DNA from: Hyalella azteca
Lineage: Eukaryota; Arthropoda; Malacostraca; Amphipoda; Hyalellidae
Length of the DNA: 64,000 nt
Direction of reading: 5' to 3'
Assembly (NCBI RefSeq): GCF_000764305.2
Contig: NW_025941452.1
Location: forward strand, 1-64,000
Below are positions 25,101 to 37,024 of this stretch, piece by piece. Within the stretch, counting starts at the first letter, position 1; each line of letters begins with the position of its first letter. The notes below the pieces were generated by a model that was given only the letters and a program-made list of their open reading frames with translations, made no database searches and was not told the origin of the DNA. Made by a program: the position numbers and the translations under genes.

Positions 25101-26629
25101 AGGCTCCAAAGCATTGGCCCGCCATTCAAAATTATTTACTGAGAAACATGAGACAATTTCATTTTGTATTATATTCTAAAGCGTCTGCTTCAATATTTTC
25201 ATCAGCATGTCATTGACAAATCGTGGCTTGTTAATGCTCTTTATAATTGAACTAGAGTTATATGTATAAAAAGATTTTATCATAATAATTTTAGTTAGGG
25301 TATAGTGAAACAAACTATGCTGATAAATAAACATGCAAATGTGTTGTACGCGCTTAACACATGTACGCAAAAATATGGTCAGGCATCAATGCAGTTTAAG
25401 AACACTGCCTGCAAATGACCGTTGTTGTACCGTTCAGCTTAAGTTGAGTTTTTCCACAGGTTTGTACATGGCTATCGTAGGAGCAAGTGACATTGTTTTT
25501 AGAAGCCTGTTGCCTCTGAAAAAACTTGAGCTACCGTAAAATTTCTCGCTAGTTATTTTATCAGTGCTGCGACGGTTAACTTGCTGGTTAGTGCCAACGC
25601 ATTGCAACAAACAGGCGACTTTTTGATGAGATGCTTTAAGAATCTTGACGGCAAACGTGTGCTGTGTTAATTATTTAAACCTTAGATACAATCTTTAATT
25701 GAATCATATAGACTTGATGAGGTTACGAGTCTTGGTTTATCTGTTTACAGAAGTAGAACAATTAATCACATGGAAACTAGAACGCCAATGTTTCACTAAA
25801 ATCGAATATATTTCACTCAATTAAATGAATTTTTTTCGATTAATTTTTGAGTAAAACTTGCCGAGAGACAAATCGAATTTTATTTATAAACTCAAGTCTG
25901 ACAAAATCGAAGTTCAACGCATGAAATTAAATTATAAAAAATTTATAAATTCGGCGAACAAAACAAAGGAATTTAGTAAAACTGAAGCCATTAGTTGACT
26001 ATGCGAGTGTTTGAATCCAGCGGCTTTATTCACAAAGAACTTGATGCGTCTAGCGGTGTTTTTGTGTCGCTTGATAGAGCTTCGTGCCTCTAATGATAAA
26101 GATTGAGATTTTATTTTCACAACAAATACTTTCTAAGTCACTATACTCGGCCAATCGTTAAAAAAAGTTTCAGAATTGCATTTGAATTTGCATTTCAGTT
26201 TTTTATTTGAACCAAATAAATATGCAAGGTCATCACATCGATGACTTGAGTTACAATAAGTAGCAATTAGGAAATTGAACTTCGGGCTAAAATATATTTA
26301 CTAATACTTTGTCGCCTTCAATAATAACTAGTGGGCTTCTGCACGACTCTACTATCTGCCCTCTAACCATTTATGTGATGTTTTAATTCAATGATGAACA
26401 ATTTCAATGAACTTTGAAAGCCGGTCCCAGTTAACCAGTAAAATACAAATATGAGTTTCTTTCATGAAGAATTATTTCTCGCTGAATTAAAATTTCAGGA
26501 ATTTTATTATATCGCAGAACAAGAACCGCTTATTTTCGAACGAAATAATGAAAAATGCATCACACTCATTTGCCTTTCAAGCATTTGTATGGAATTTCAT
26601 GCAATTCAGGTACACACCAGAAGAAGCCG
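22124..26629. other. AT-rich unique sequence, no gene recognised
   Basis: A 99-codon ORF (24670-24969, plus) ends in a TAG that is itself followed by GTAAGTG, giving ATAG/GTAAGTG at 24969/24970. That is a good donor consensus, but a match of this quality is expected a few times by chance in 128 kb of strand and no family is recognised. At about 22930-22990 the words GCAGTAAAACCCTG and GACTC/CCTCAC occur twice. Nothing else is supported. Confidence 0.5.
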
Positions 26630-28153
26630 CCGTGTACTGTCTAAACGCAGTCGCCATGTAAACTCTAAACGCCGTCGCCATGAACACTCTAAACGCAGTC
26701 GCCAAGTACAGTCTAAACACAGTCGCCATGTAAACTCTAAACGCAGTCGTCATGTACACTCTAAACGCAGTCGTCATGTACACTCTAAACGCAGTCGCCA
26801 TGTACAGTCTAAACGCAGTCGCCATGTAAACTCTAAACGCCGTCGCCATGAACACTCTAAACGCAGTCGCCAAGTACAGTCTAAACACAGTCGCCATGTA
26901 CAGTCTAAACGCAGTCGTCATGTACACTCTAAACGCAGCCGCCATGTACAGTCTAAACGCAGTCGCCATGTACAGTCTAAACGCAGTCGCCATGTCCAGT
27001 CTAAACGCAGTCGCCATGTACAGTCTAAACGCAGTCGCCATGTACAGTCTAAACGCAGACGCCATGTCCAGTCTAAAAGCAGTCGCCATGTACACTCTAA
27101 ACGCAGACGCCATGTACAGTCTAAACGCAGTCGCCATGTCCAGTCTAAACGCAGTCGCCATGTACAGTCTAAACGCAGTCGCCATGTACAGTCTAAATGC
27201 AGTCGCCATGTCCAGTCTAAACGCAGTCGCCATGTACAGTCTAAACGCAGTCGCCATGTACAGTCTAAACGCAATCGCCATGTCCAGCCTAAACGCAGTC
27301 GCCATGTACAGTCTAAACGCAGTCGCCATGTACACTCTAAACGCAGTCGCCATGTACAGTCTAAACGCAGTCGTCATGTACAGTCTAAACGCAGACGCCT
27401 TGTACACACTAAATGCAGTCGCTATGTACTGTATAAACGCAGTCGTCATGTACAGTTTAAATGCAGTCGCCATGTACACTCTAAACACAGACGCCATGTA
27501 CACTCTAAACGCAGTCACCATGTACAGTATAAACGCAGTCGTCATGTACAGTTTGAACGCAGTAACCATGTACACTCTAAACGCAGCCGCCATGTACAGT
27601 ATAAACGCAGTCACGTACAGTTTAAACGCAGTCGTCATGTACACTCTAAACACAGCCGCCATGTACACTCTAAACGAAGTGCCCATGTACACTCTAAACG
27701 CAGTCACCATGTACAGTATAAACGCAGTCGTCATGTACACTTTAAACGATGTGGCCATGTACACTCTAAACGCAGCCGCCATGTACACTCTAAACGCAGC
27801 CACCATGTACACTCTAAACGCAGCCACCATGTACACTCTAAACGCAACCACCATGTACACTCTAAACGCAGCCGCCATGTACACTCTAAACGCAGCCGCC
27901 ATGTACACTCTAAACGCAGCCGCCATGTACACTCTAAACGCAGCCGCCATGTACAGTCTAAACGCAGCCGCCATGTACACCCTAAACGCCGTCGCCATGA
28001 ACACTCTAAACGCAGCCGCCATGTACATGCCATGTACACTCTAAACGCAGTCGCCATGTACACTCTAAACGCAGTCGTCATGTACACTCTAAACGAAGTC
28101 GCCATGTACAGTCTAATCGCAGTCGCCATGTCCACTCTAAATGCAGTTGCCAA
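26630..28153. repeat. 1.5-kb array of 24-bp units (about 63) with higher-order structure
   Basis: The unit is 24 bp: ATGTACAGTCTAAACGCAGT followed by CGCC, with the main variable bases in ATGTMCASTCT and GCMGYCRCC. Higher-order patterns are visible. At about 26640-26900 a block of seven units is repeated. At about 26940-27300 the order ATGTACAG, ATGTACAG, ATGTCCAG recurs about five times (72 bp). At about 27410-27720 another three-unit pattern occurs, with GTATAAACG and GTTTAAACG variants. From 27770 units are uniform with GCAGCCGCC. The unit has no stop in several frames, so ORFs of 602 (26451-28259, plus), 398 (plus) and 483 (minus) codons pass through. Units are altered by an internal three-base loss near 27610 and an insertion near 28020 that changes frame, which argues against protein constraint. 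Confidence 0.97.
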
Positions 28154-28388
28154 CCTAAAATCGTTTTCAATTATAGATAACAATTTGACCCGAAAATATC
28201 TTGACTTCAGCTGTAGATACAAAAAAATCCATTATATTTTCTGCCAGCGCATAAATTGAGTCATAACAAAAGTCTCCGGGTCAGTCTTTACGACCGTTTT
28301 ACGACCAAATATTTACGACTTTTTAACAGCTTCTATCTTCACCATGGAGTGGACAAGTCTTTGAGCGACGATACAATAATTCCAGCTA

Positions 28389-28593
28389 CACTGTTAGAAA
28401 AATGACCGTTAACGGTATTACCGACGTTTCAGTGGCCGGTCGACACGTGTAAAGAAACACCGTTTTTATTCCAATTTAACACCAGAAATACGTAAAACAT
28501 CTGATAAAAACGGCGAAACAGTTTATTTTCACGGGGCGACCGGCCACTAGGATGCCGGTGGGACCGTTTTTTCGCCGTTTTTTTCTAACAGTG
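28389..28593. mobile_element. 205-bp foldback MITE with TA target duplication
   Basis: The ends are a perfect 14-bp inverted repeat, CACTGTTAGAAAAA at the left and its complement at the right, flanked by TA at 28387-28388 and 28594-28595. Inside are further paired segments: AGTGGCCGGTCG (about 28431-28442) against CGACCGGCCACT, and ACCGTTTTTATTC against GATAAAAACGG, so almost the whole element can fold on itself. There is no ORF. TA duplication and a CACTG terminus fit a Tc1/mariner-type MITE. It differs in sequence from the MITE at 3.5 kb. Confidence 0.9.
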
Positions 28594-31010
28594 TAACATC
28601 TCCAAAATACATCTAAACGATCCTGTAAGCCGATGAAGCTCGTACGAAGACACCTGTCATCGCCACCGCAGCGATTCTTGCATCGACCTCGAAATGTTAC
28701 AAAACTCAGACGTATACATTGACTAATGCTATCGAAATATTGTTCCAATATAAATATTAAAGGCAATGTATGAAAATTATGAGATCAACTTGAATCCTAA
28801 TTGATTTAAACCTGAATAAAACTCGTATCAGTATAATTTGCTCTAGTCGGTCGTTGAACACGAAAGTGACAATGACTAACTCACGAATTATTCAATTTGA
28901 AAGCGTTTTTAAAAAAATGCAATTATTCAAATATTCAAACATTCGAATACTATTTCTGTCTTTTTCCTCAGTACTTGAGTTCACATACGAGGGTAATAGT
29001 GGACACTTCAAAGTTCCGAGTCACGAGGCAAATATATAGTCCTGGGAACTTGAGCAAATAAATGTAAGATAAATAATTATTAACCACCTTTACAATAGTG
29101 CTAACCATTGTATAAAAGAATAAATTAAAAGATCTTGCGTATGAGAAGACTCGAATGCATCGTGAGATATAGCGGCGGTAGTTTAATTATTTTTGGAGGC
29201 TGAAAAGCCAGTAGAACATAGACAAAGAAATTAAAAGATTGCAACACTTGCTTGAAATAAAGATTGCAATACAGCCTACAGGTACCAGCTCTGCAGGCCG
29301 CGCTATCAGCCAGTCTTCTTGACTGGTTCATTCCCGATCACCGCGTGGCTGGCCTGGCTGCTGCATCCATTTTTTGTGCGAATAAAAACAACGTTAGGCT
29401 AGCGGTTGTTTGGTTGACAAGCTCCCATGCATTATATTAATCAAGATGTTATGTTTGTGTTTGTGGTGTCGGTGATGTAATAAACTGAAAGTGATTGTAA
29501 TAGGCCGAATACAATACAAGTGTACAATACGAAAGTATTGGTGATACAATATATTTTAGACAGTTAATAAGTAATGATAAAATGGTGCTGGAAAGTAAAA
29601 AAATGATTGCAGATAAAAATTTGACTAGTGTCACCAGGTACTATGCTGAACCAACTATGAAAATACTGACGAAATTTTTCATTATACGCTGAAATCAACA
29701 TCATTAGTAGCCAATATTTTTTCTTGCCACCCGATTACTTCGTACATCATGGAAACATCTTTTATGCATCTTTCGACCGATGAAACTACAGTAATTCAAT
29801 GAAGAACTCATACCTCCATGAAAGGAATTAATTCGAAGAACGTTGGAAATGGCATATATCATATGTACTCTGAAACTGATCAGATTTTACAAAATATCGA
29901 AACAGTATTGTGCGATTAACATATTAAAGACTAAACAGATGATGTACTTAAATGGGTTTAATTTGTACGTAGGTTGGTTTATATTCAGAACAACAAATAA
30001 TTCATCTATTAAATTTGATCGATCTCTAGAAATGCTATGGGATTTATTTCTCCCTTGAGGTTTAATTTCATTTCAATGCGTCCCCGTGGCGCTCTGGTTA
30101 CAGAGCACGCGAGGTCAGCGTTGCTCCAGAAGGCAGTAGTTGTTGGACTGGGCAATTTATAGCTACAGTTCATCACAGTTTCCTTCATCGTTATTCCAAG
30201 CTGTTGCTCGGAAAAGAAAACGGCAGCGAAGGGCGATCGTTCTAAACGTTACCTCGTCAGCGACAGCCGTCTGAATCTGCTGACTAAACAAACGATTGCA
30301 CATAAATCGCCGAGGTGGCCATCTTTGTTCTCATGTTTCTCGAAGTAGTAGCTTTCTGTGTTCCACGGCTGCTGAGGGGATCAAAGATTTGACGACCTAA
30401 TGCTTCTCTGTTACTTTGTTTCTAGGTGTACAGCATTTGAACCTAAAATTCACTCAATTGCATGTCAATCTAGTTAAGTAAATGACTTTTATCTCCACCT
30501 GCATTCTTGATATAATCTGCCGATTAAAGTCTTCTTTGCTACGTCTGTTTAAATCTATTTAATTTTAACTTTGAAAACTGAGCCCGGAATAAGTTTTTCA
30601 TCGAATTTAAACCCTCTTATGATGCTATTTTGTAATTTTAATCACTTGGAGTCCAGCCCATGTTGCATTTCGAGATTCATTATTTTCTTCGCCATTGTCA
30701 ACAACTGTTCTTGTCTATCTTTTCTTCGCTCAGTAATGAAGACATCACTGAAGTTTTTCGGTGGCATTTTCTTTGGATCTTTGCTTCGTCCAATAAACAT
30801 TACCGTCGCGGGGCTCCTCCATCTATTCCGATAATTTCCTAAACGCTACGATACACTTTGTGCTTGGCTCAGCAAAACTCGCCTCCTAACTTCATTGATT
30901 CCCGTTGTTGGAGCATTCGCTGAATGGCGGGTAAACCGGAGCACCAAGCCATGCGCTCGTAAAGCGCCCGCGTCCAGCCGCCTGTGTCTGCGGCCTTTGA
31001 ATTTATTTTT
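28594..31010. other. AT-rich unique sequence, no gene recognised
   Basis: Short ORFs only (60-90 codons). None shows recognisable motifs. Confidence 0.5.
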
Positions 31011-31885
31011 TTTTTCGGGATGAAAGTCAACATCAATATCGCTCTGACTTGAGGGATGTTGAGACTGAAAATTACCCTGAAGTTAGATCTAAATATAGTA
31101 ATATTTAGGCAGTAAATTGTTATAAATATGTAACAAGAGACAACTCAAAGTAAAAATAGTATAGGTATTGAGCCGAGTTCGTAAAGTTTTACGTATTGGT
31201 TTCAAACGAAATGTCTGTAGGGGACGTCCAAGGCGAGTTCTGAACTTCCCTCCGTTTGAGGAGGATGGAAGAAGAACAACGGTGATTTGTTCGTATACAG
31301 GTAATATCCAGATAGTTTGCACAAGAGCAAACACAATTTGCTCAATTTTGGCCACTACTTCATGATCAAAGTGCTTTGACAATATTCTCATTCCGTGGAT
31401 AATATCATTCGTTCCTTTCAAGAATTTTGTCGTGCGCGTCCTAGCTTCAACGTGGCGCCAAGTGATATAGATAAATTTTTTTTTCGGGATGAAAGTCAAC
31501 ATCAATATCGCACTGACTTGAGGGATGTTGAGACTGAAAATCACCCTGAAGTTAGATCTAAATATACTCATGTTTAGGTAGTAAATTGTTATGAATATGT
31601 AACAAAAGTTTTACGTATTAACTTTAAACGAAATGTCTGAAGGGGACGTCCAAGGCGAGTTCTGAATTTCCCTCAGTTTGAGGAGGATGGAAGAAGAACC
31701 ACGGTGATTTAGTCGTATACATGTTATATCCAGATATTTTGCACAAGAGCATACACAACTTGTTCACTTTGACCACTACTTCGTGATCAAAGTGCTCTCA
31801 TTCCGTGGATAGTATCATTTATTCCTTACAAGAATTTTGTCGTGCGCGTCCTAGCTTCAACGTGGCGCCAAGTGATATAGATAAA
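31011..31885. repeat. Diverged tandem segmental duplication, about 470 bp
   Basis: CGGGATGAAAGTCAACATCA occurs at 31016 and 31485. Both copies run through GTTAGATCTAAATATA, AACGAAATGTCTG, GGGGACGTCCAAGGCGAGTT and CGTGGCGCCAAGTGATATAG. Copy 2 lacks about 50 bp and has other small losses, and ends near 31885. A minus ORF of 160 codons (31089-31571) reads through copy 1 (containing KFLKGTNDIIHGMRILSKHF), but the equivalent frame of copy 2 is broken by several stops. No family is recognised. It may be a decayed element or a chance frame in copy 1. Confidence 0.9.
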
Positions 31886-33519
31886 ATTTTACAAGCCTCG
31901 GTAAAAAGTAACCGCCGAGGCTTCATTTGAACAATACAATACCTTTAATGCAATCGATGCGTTTTTATACAATAAATTTTGACATACCAATAAAACATCA
32001 AGTAGTAATATTATCAAAGTTATACCTTGTCAGAAAAATAAGGGTAAAAAACTGAACGACATGGCTTTCACTTTGCCTCCCGCCTTGCGTTGCAAATATG
32101 ACTCTGTAATTACCTACGTTTATGCGAAATATATTTTAATAAATGAAGTTCCGAATTTATTCTTTGTCTAACATATAATAGTCGGAATGTATTTTCAAAT
32201 TTTTTTTAAAGTACTTTGCTAAACTCTAAAAAAACGCGATTTTTTTGCGCATATATGTATTTCCTACTTCGCTCATGTTCAAACCACATGAATAAACTTT
32301 GACCTACAGCCGATTTATGTGAATCCTCCCGTCTCCAAACCGCGAAACCCGTTTCGATTTAGCAGTTCATTGAAATTTCTTCAAGTGAATACTTATCATT
32401 TTACTATGCATGCTGATAAATATTATGCATATAAATGAATGTAATCTTAAATTCGTTGCAATTCACAATATCCGTTATCATAATAATATCGGTTATCATA
32501 ATTATATCCATAATCCATTCCAATTCATTCAAATCCGTTAAAATAGACAATACGAACAGTCCGATTACTTAGAAGTTGTCTCCATTAACAGAAATTAATT
32601 TGTAAAATATCCGCGAATAAAGGATGAAGTAATATTACTATATCGACTGCCAAAGTCAGCTCCAAATTTCCTTCCTGCCAAATCACCCCTTGGCCAGGCC
32701 ACTCAAACTCTAAATACCTCACTCAAAAAAATAAACTGATCGTGAGCAAAAACATGGAACATCCACAACACGAAAGGCATTCACAGATGAATTTTAAAAT
32801 TTTATATGAATTTAAAAAATAAGTAAATGTTCTGATATATCTAGTAACTTTAATCCTCAAAGCCCAACGATCGCCATTAGAGTTTACTTTACCAACGGTC
32901 GCCTTAAAGCAGGCTTATGTTCGCCGTTAGAGTTTACGCGGTTTAATCATTTGCTCTGAAATTTTCCCTGTAGCATAGCCATTAATTTTTCCAAAGTTTA
33001 ACTGGAATACATAATTTATTGTTGGATAGCATTCCGGGAGCTGTGAATCATCGGCGTAACATTCACCACATAAATTTTACAGGTACAGCATATCTGTTAT
33101 GGAATCAGGAATTATCATAACTACATATACTTCAATATAGTTCCACGAAAACATAAATTATCGAAAACTGATTACATTAATGAACGAAATTTATTTATTA
33201 AGTTCACATTTCTCACTAATTTCCAAATATACTTACTCGTACATGATTTGTAGTGCAAAATTTGAAGAACAACAACGTTGGTGACACAGGAAGTGTTGTC
33301 CCGTCAGGAGTGGCCGCTGCTGCCGCAACTCGATTTAGTGGCCGACACACTTCAGAGCGATGGATGGTTATCGACTCGAAATTCCGATACCGCAGAAGCA
33401 AACCACCTCAACCTCTTTACCATTCGCGCTGGTCACTACCTTCAGAAGTCTTCTCTTACCATCTTTTTTTCCTTGCATCTTGTGAAGTCACTTTCCTGTG
33501 AACATTCAAAAGTTTCCAA
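31886..33519. other. AT-rich unique sequence
   Basis: The word CGCC(A/G)TTAGAGTTTAC occurs twice near 32870 and 32920, and ATCGGTTATCATAAT-like words repeat near 32460-32510. ORFs at 33253-33523 in two frames have no recognisable content. Confidence 0.5.
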
Positions 33520-33665
33520 TTAATTCATCCTTTCTTCTCAATTTACTTCCAATTTTTTCAGCTCTCCGAAGATTCTTCGGAAGGCTGAAGATTCTTCGGA
33601 AAGGATTTCATCCTTTCTTCTCAAAGTTACTTCCAAATTTTTTCAGCTTTCCGAAGATTCCTTTT
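33520..33665. repeat. Two-copy duplication with CCGAAGATTCTTCGG palindromes
   Basis: TTCATCCTTTCTTCTCAA occurs at about 33524 and 33607, each followed by TTACTTCC and TTTTTTCAGCT and then by CCGAAGATTC. The motif CCGAAGATTCTTCGG is itself a palindrome. Confidence 0.88.
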
Positions 33666-33784
33666 CTTTGCCGCCTTTCACGTGGTCTTTCTCGCATTAC
33701 TTTTCACCTGAACGTATTTATTCCCACTCTCCAGCCATCGGTTCCCGGAGTTGTATCTTCTTACTCCCATCTTCGCAAGCTGCC

Positions 33785-33950
33785 TCGCTCCTCTCCCTCC
33801 GTCAGAAACTCCCTTGACTCTCCTCTCCCTCCGTCAGAATCTATCTTGACACTATTCTCTCCCTCCGTCAGAAACTCCCTTGCCTCTCTCTCCCTCCGTC
33901 AGAAACTCCCTTGCCTCTCTCTCCCTCCGTCAGAAACTCCCTTGCCTCTC
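33785..33950. repeat. About 30-bp pyrimidine-rich minisatellite, 5-6 units
   Basis: CTCCCTCCGTCAGAAACTCC followed by CTTGCCTCT is repeated five to six times with small length changes. It is strongly strand-asymmetric (C/T only on the plus strand over long runs) and runs straight into the GTCY core of the next element. The 169-codon ORF at 33498-34007 reads through both. Confidence 0.92.
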
Positions 33951-34076
33951 TGTCCGTCTGTCCGTCCGTCTGCCCGTCAGCCTGTCTGTCTGTCTGTTCG
34001 TCCGTGACTTCATGTTTTCGTCAACGAGAAAATGCGCTCTCTGTGACTCACTGCAGTGAGTACTGAGTTATATTTT
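33951..34076 (+). mobile_element. Short GTCY element, copy 3, 5' part missing
   Basis: A (GTCY)n tract is followed by TTTTCGTCAACGA, the inverted-repeat arm GAGAAAATGCGCT (34026-34038), the palindrome ACTCACTGCAGTGAGT (34046-34061) and ACTGAGTTATATTTTTT. The left arm and the ATGCACTATTGTGCTCGCC block are absent, replaced by the pyrimidine-rich array. The microsatellite core therefore forms the junction, suggesting slippage, recombination or truncation there. Confidence 0.8.
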
Positions 34077-34849
34077 TTTATATTTTCAGAGTGCCTTTTT
34101 AGAACTTCACCATCACTTCGTACCTCTTCCTTTAATAACCCCCCTTTTCTTCTTGATGCTGATATCCCCCGTCCAGCCCCGCCGTGAGAATTACAGTCAT
34201 TAAGCGCCTCCAGAATCAAAGAGAATGCAACTTCAGGGCCCTTGAAGAAATTACAGGACCCAACTTTCTTCGGCGAGGCTTGGCGTTCTTATACGTGGAC
34301 CAGCCTCCTGGCGGCTCGTTTTGTTGCGCCTGCGAGCCGTAATCGGCCACCACGCTCATGGTTTTAATACTCATAAACGGCCTCGTGTTTTTCGGCCGTT
34401 CCTGCTGGAATGGAGGGAATTTCGCGCCTGGAACGTTTTTTTATTTAAGCTGTTTTCTTTTTGAGAGAGAAGAATTTTGTGACTTGAGGTGATGTTCTTC
34501 AAGGTATTCGTTTATATCGTAAGGAAAGGATAATTTGTGTGTTTATATATAATGTTGGTTTTCACAAAATTTATTAACCTTATCTTCTGAAATGTGCAGT
34601 TTTATAACAAAACATTACATATGAATTATTAATTAGAATTTTCTCAATGTTCGAATGATTATCTCGAACCATCACACAATGAAAACAAAGACTCCAATAT
34701 AACCTGAATTTAATGAATTAATTTATTATTAATTTTAATTAATAGTAATTCCTGGAATTTCCAAATTCCTGGAAGAATTGTTCATAAAATTTCACTACAC
34801 ACTAATATTAATTTCAATTAATTAATATAATAACATAAATAGCATGAAA
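34077..34849. other. Unique sequence, no feature recognised
   Basis: A moderately GC-rich stretch (about 34100-34440) grades into AT-rich DNA. No exon signal can be supported. Confidence 0.5.
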
Positions 34850-35130
34850 AATTTCTGTATAGTTACTGAAGTTTCTGTAGAGTTACTGGAGTTTCTGTAG
34901 AGTTACTGGAGTTTCTGTAGAGTTACTAGATTTTCTGTATAGTTACTGGAGTTTCAGTATTGTTACTGGAGTTTCTTTAGAATTACTGGAGTTTTTGTAC
35001 AGTTACTCGAGTTTCTGTATAGTTACTGGAGTTTCTGCACAGTTACTGGAGTTTCTTTAAAATTACTGGAGTTTCTGTACAGTTACTGGAGTTTCTGTAT
35101 AGTTACTGGAGTTTCTGCACAGTTACTGCA
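34850..35130. repeat. 20-bp minisatellite, about 14 units
   Basis: GTTACTGGAGTTTCTGTAGA and variants (GTATA, GCACA, TTAAA before GTTACTGG) are repeated at strict 20-bp spacing. Variants recur in the order GTACA, GTATA, GCACA near the right end, hinting at a higher-order 60-80 bp pattern. Confidence 0.95.
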
Positions 35131-35397
35131 GCCGTTAACTTACTACATTCCTTGACTGCACTTCAGAGGCTGCTCAAGGCAGGTCCCTTAACTGCCGTCC
35201 AAAAGCCCCACTGCGCAAAAGAATACAAGAGAAGAAAACTCGCACAGGCGCTACCACTAAAAAACTGCATGCAAAAAACCATCTCAAGGAAAGCCAACAA
35301 AAAATGGTACTTCTCAATTAAAACTGCGATAACCCGTCCAAGTTCCGAAGAAGTAATTAACATTCGTATATGAGGCGAGCGCACGTCTTGCAGACTG

Positions 35398-35690
35398 GCT
35401 CTGCTGCTGCTGCTGCTGCTGCTGCCAGAATATTGCTTTTGTTGCTCTGAATGGTGTTCTTTCTGCTAAGAATTATGCTGTGGATGCTCAGAATAATGTT
35501 GTTTCTGCTCAGGATTCTGCTGTTGATGTTTAGAATGCCGTTTTTATGCTCAGAATTCAGCTGTTGATGTTTTTTTATGATGTTTTATGCTCAAATTATG
35601 CTGTTGATGTTTTTTATGATGTTTTTATGTTCAAAGTTATGCTGTTGGTGTTTAGCAGTATGTTGTTTCTACTCAGAATATTGGTGTCGC
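35398..35690. repeat. (CTG)9 followed by a degenerate TGCTGTTGATGTTT repeat
   Basis: A pure CTG run (35398-35424) is followed by about 260 bp in which TATGCTCAGAAT and GCTGTTGATGTTT alternate imperfectly. ORFs at 35546-35783 in two frames are by-products with odd Met/Leu/Cys-rich composition. Confidence 0.85.
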
Positions 35691-37024
35691 TATTTGTGCA
35701 CTTTTATGTTCTGCTGCCCGTCTCACTGCACTCCTGTTATGTTATTTGTTGTTATACATATTTTGTATAATTGTTGCCTTTAACTCTCTTATAACAATAC
35801 GAAAATATTATCATTTTCCATGTCCATCGGAATTAAATATAATTACAAATGTCTTATTGTGTGCGAGATTTTCAATTTCAGGCTAATAAATCTTGATGGT
35901 AAATTTTGCCATTTATCAAGATCTGAACAAATTTCAGTAAAATTCCACAATTGACATCGAAGCATAATTCACACGGTGAAACAAAATCATGATGGTTAAT
36001 TTAATTTAAAAATGAAATAGGGGAAATCAATCCAAAAAAATATAGTACTTATTTACGCACAACGTGGAAGTAGCGTGCAAAATCAAGCCGCCGGTTCCGG
36101 GCGCACGGACTTTCCAAAACTCCGCTCATAAGAGCCTCACGAGACTCGGCAAAGAATCCCATCACTGATCTCAGTTTAACTCGAAGCCAATCTCTCTCAG
36201 CCTCGCTGAGAATCTCCAATGGAGTCGTAAGTTTTTATGGATACACGCGTACATCCAGACTAAATGCAAACACCGTGCCAACACCGCCAACTTATAATAC
36301 TCTCAGATGCGATGGCTAGAGTTTTTTAGGTGTTTATGCGGTGCCGAATTTTGAACCACCGCTGCTGGACTGAATGTCAAGATGGTGTCGATATCGTGAC
36401 GAGATCAGGCGACTTCCCGCTAGCCTGGCTTCAAAGTTCCGAGGGAACTGGAAACTTATTTGAAAATTGGCCGTTATGGCGTGCAGCGGCGTTACGTTAA
36501 CGATGTGGCAAGGCCAAAGCATGATCAGTTTAAAGGTCTTTTTATACGTATATTGCGGAATTTTTTATGTATTTTTTAACAAAAATTTATTCATCCATCA
36601 GTAATTGATGTTTTCATTGGGGTCTCTATAGTTTCCACGAATCATACAACGAAAATTCATAATTTACTAAGTTTAAATGAAGTGCATTACTCCGCTTGAG
36701 TGTAAAACAAGAATACATAATCTTAATTAGTGTGCCATTAGATTTATTCAGTGATGCTGAATCTCAGGATTGTTAGTGCAAGGCGACGATCATCTTGCAT
36801 CTCAAGCACTTGATGTAAAAATGTTCAAACACTTCGAGCCAACACGAAAATTTCTAGGCTAATTTTTAATTGAGCTGAATATTTTGGGTAATTTCTGGTT
36901 TCAGCAATCGCTGCAGCCATAATCGTCAGTAAGCATTAAAGCGCACAATTTCAGCAGTTTGAGAAAATGCGGCCAAAATATTAAAATCCACCCATTATAT
37001 GCTCGTGTTGGTGGCAGATCACAG
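35691..37024. other. Unique sequence, no feature recognised
   Basis: No repeat or convincing coding signal is seen. Confidence 0.5.

Noticed and set aside
26451..28259. 602-codon plus-strand ORF with SKRSRHVQ repeats (RS-protein-like)
   Set aside because: The core is a 24-bp satellite that is open in several frames on both strands (483 codons on the minus strand as well); an insertion near 28020 changes the frame of the repeat. No independent coding evidence.
30075..30150. tRNA A-box-like GTGGCGCTCTGGTTACAGAG
   Set aside because: No matching B box or acceptor stem; only a short hairpin.
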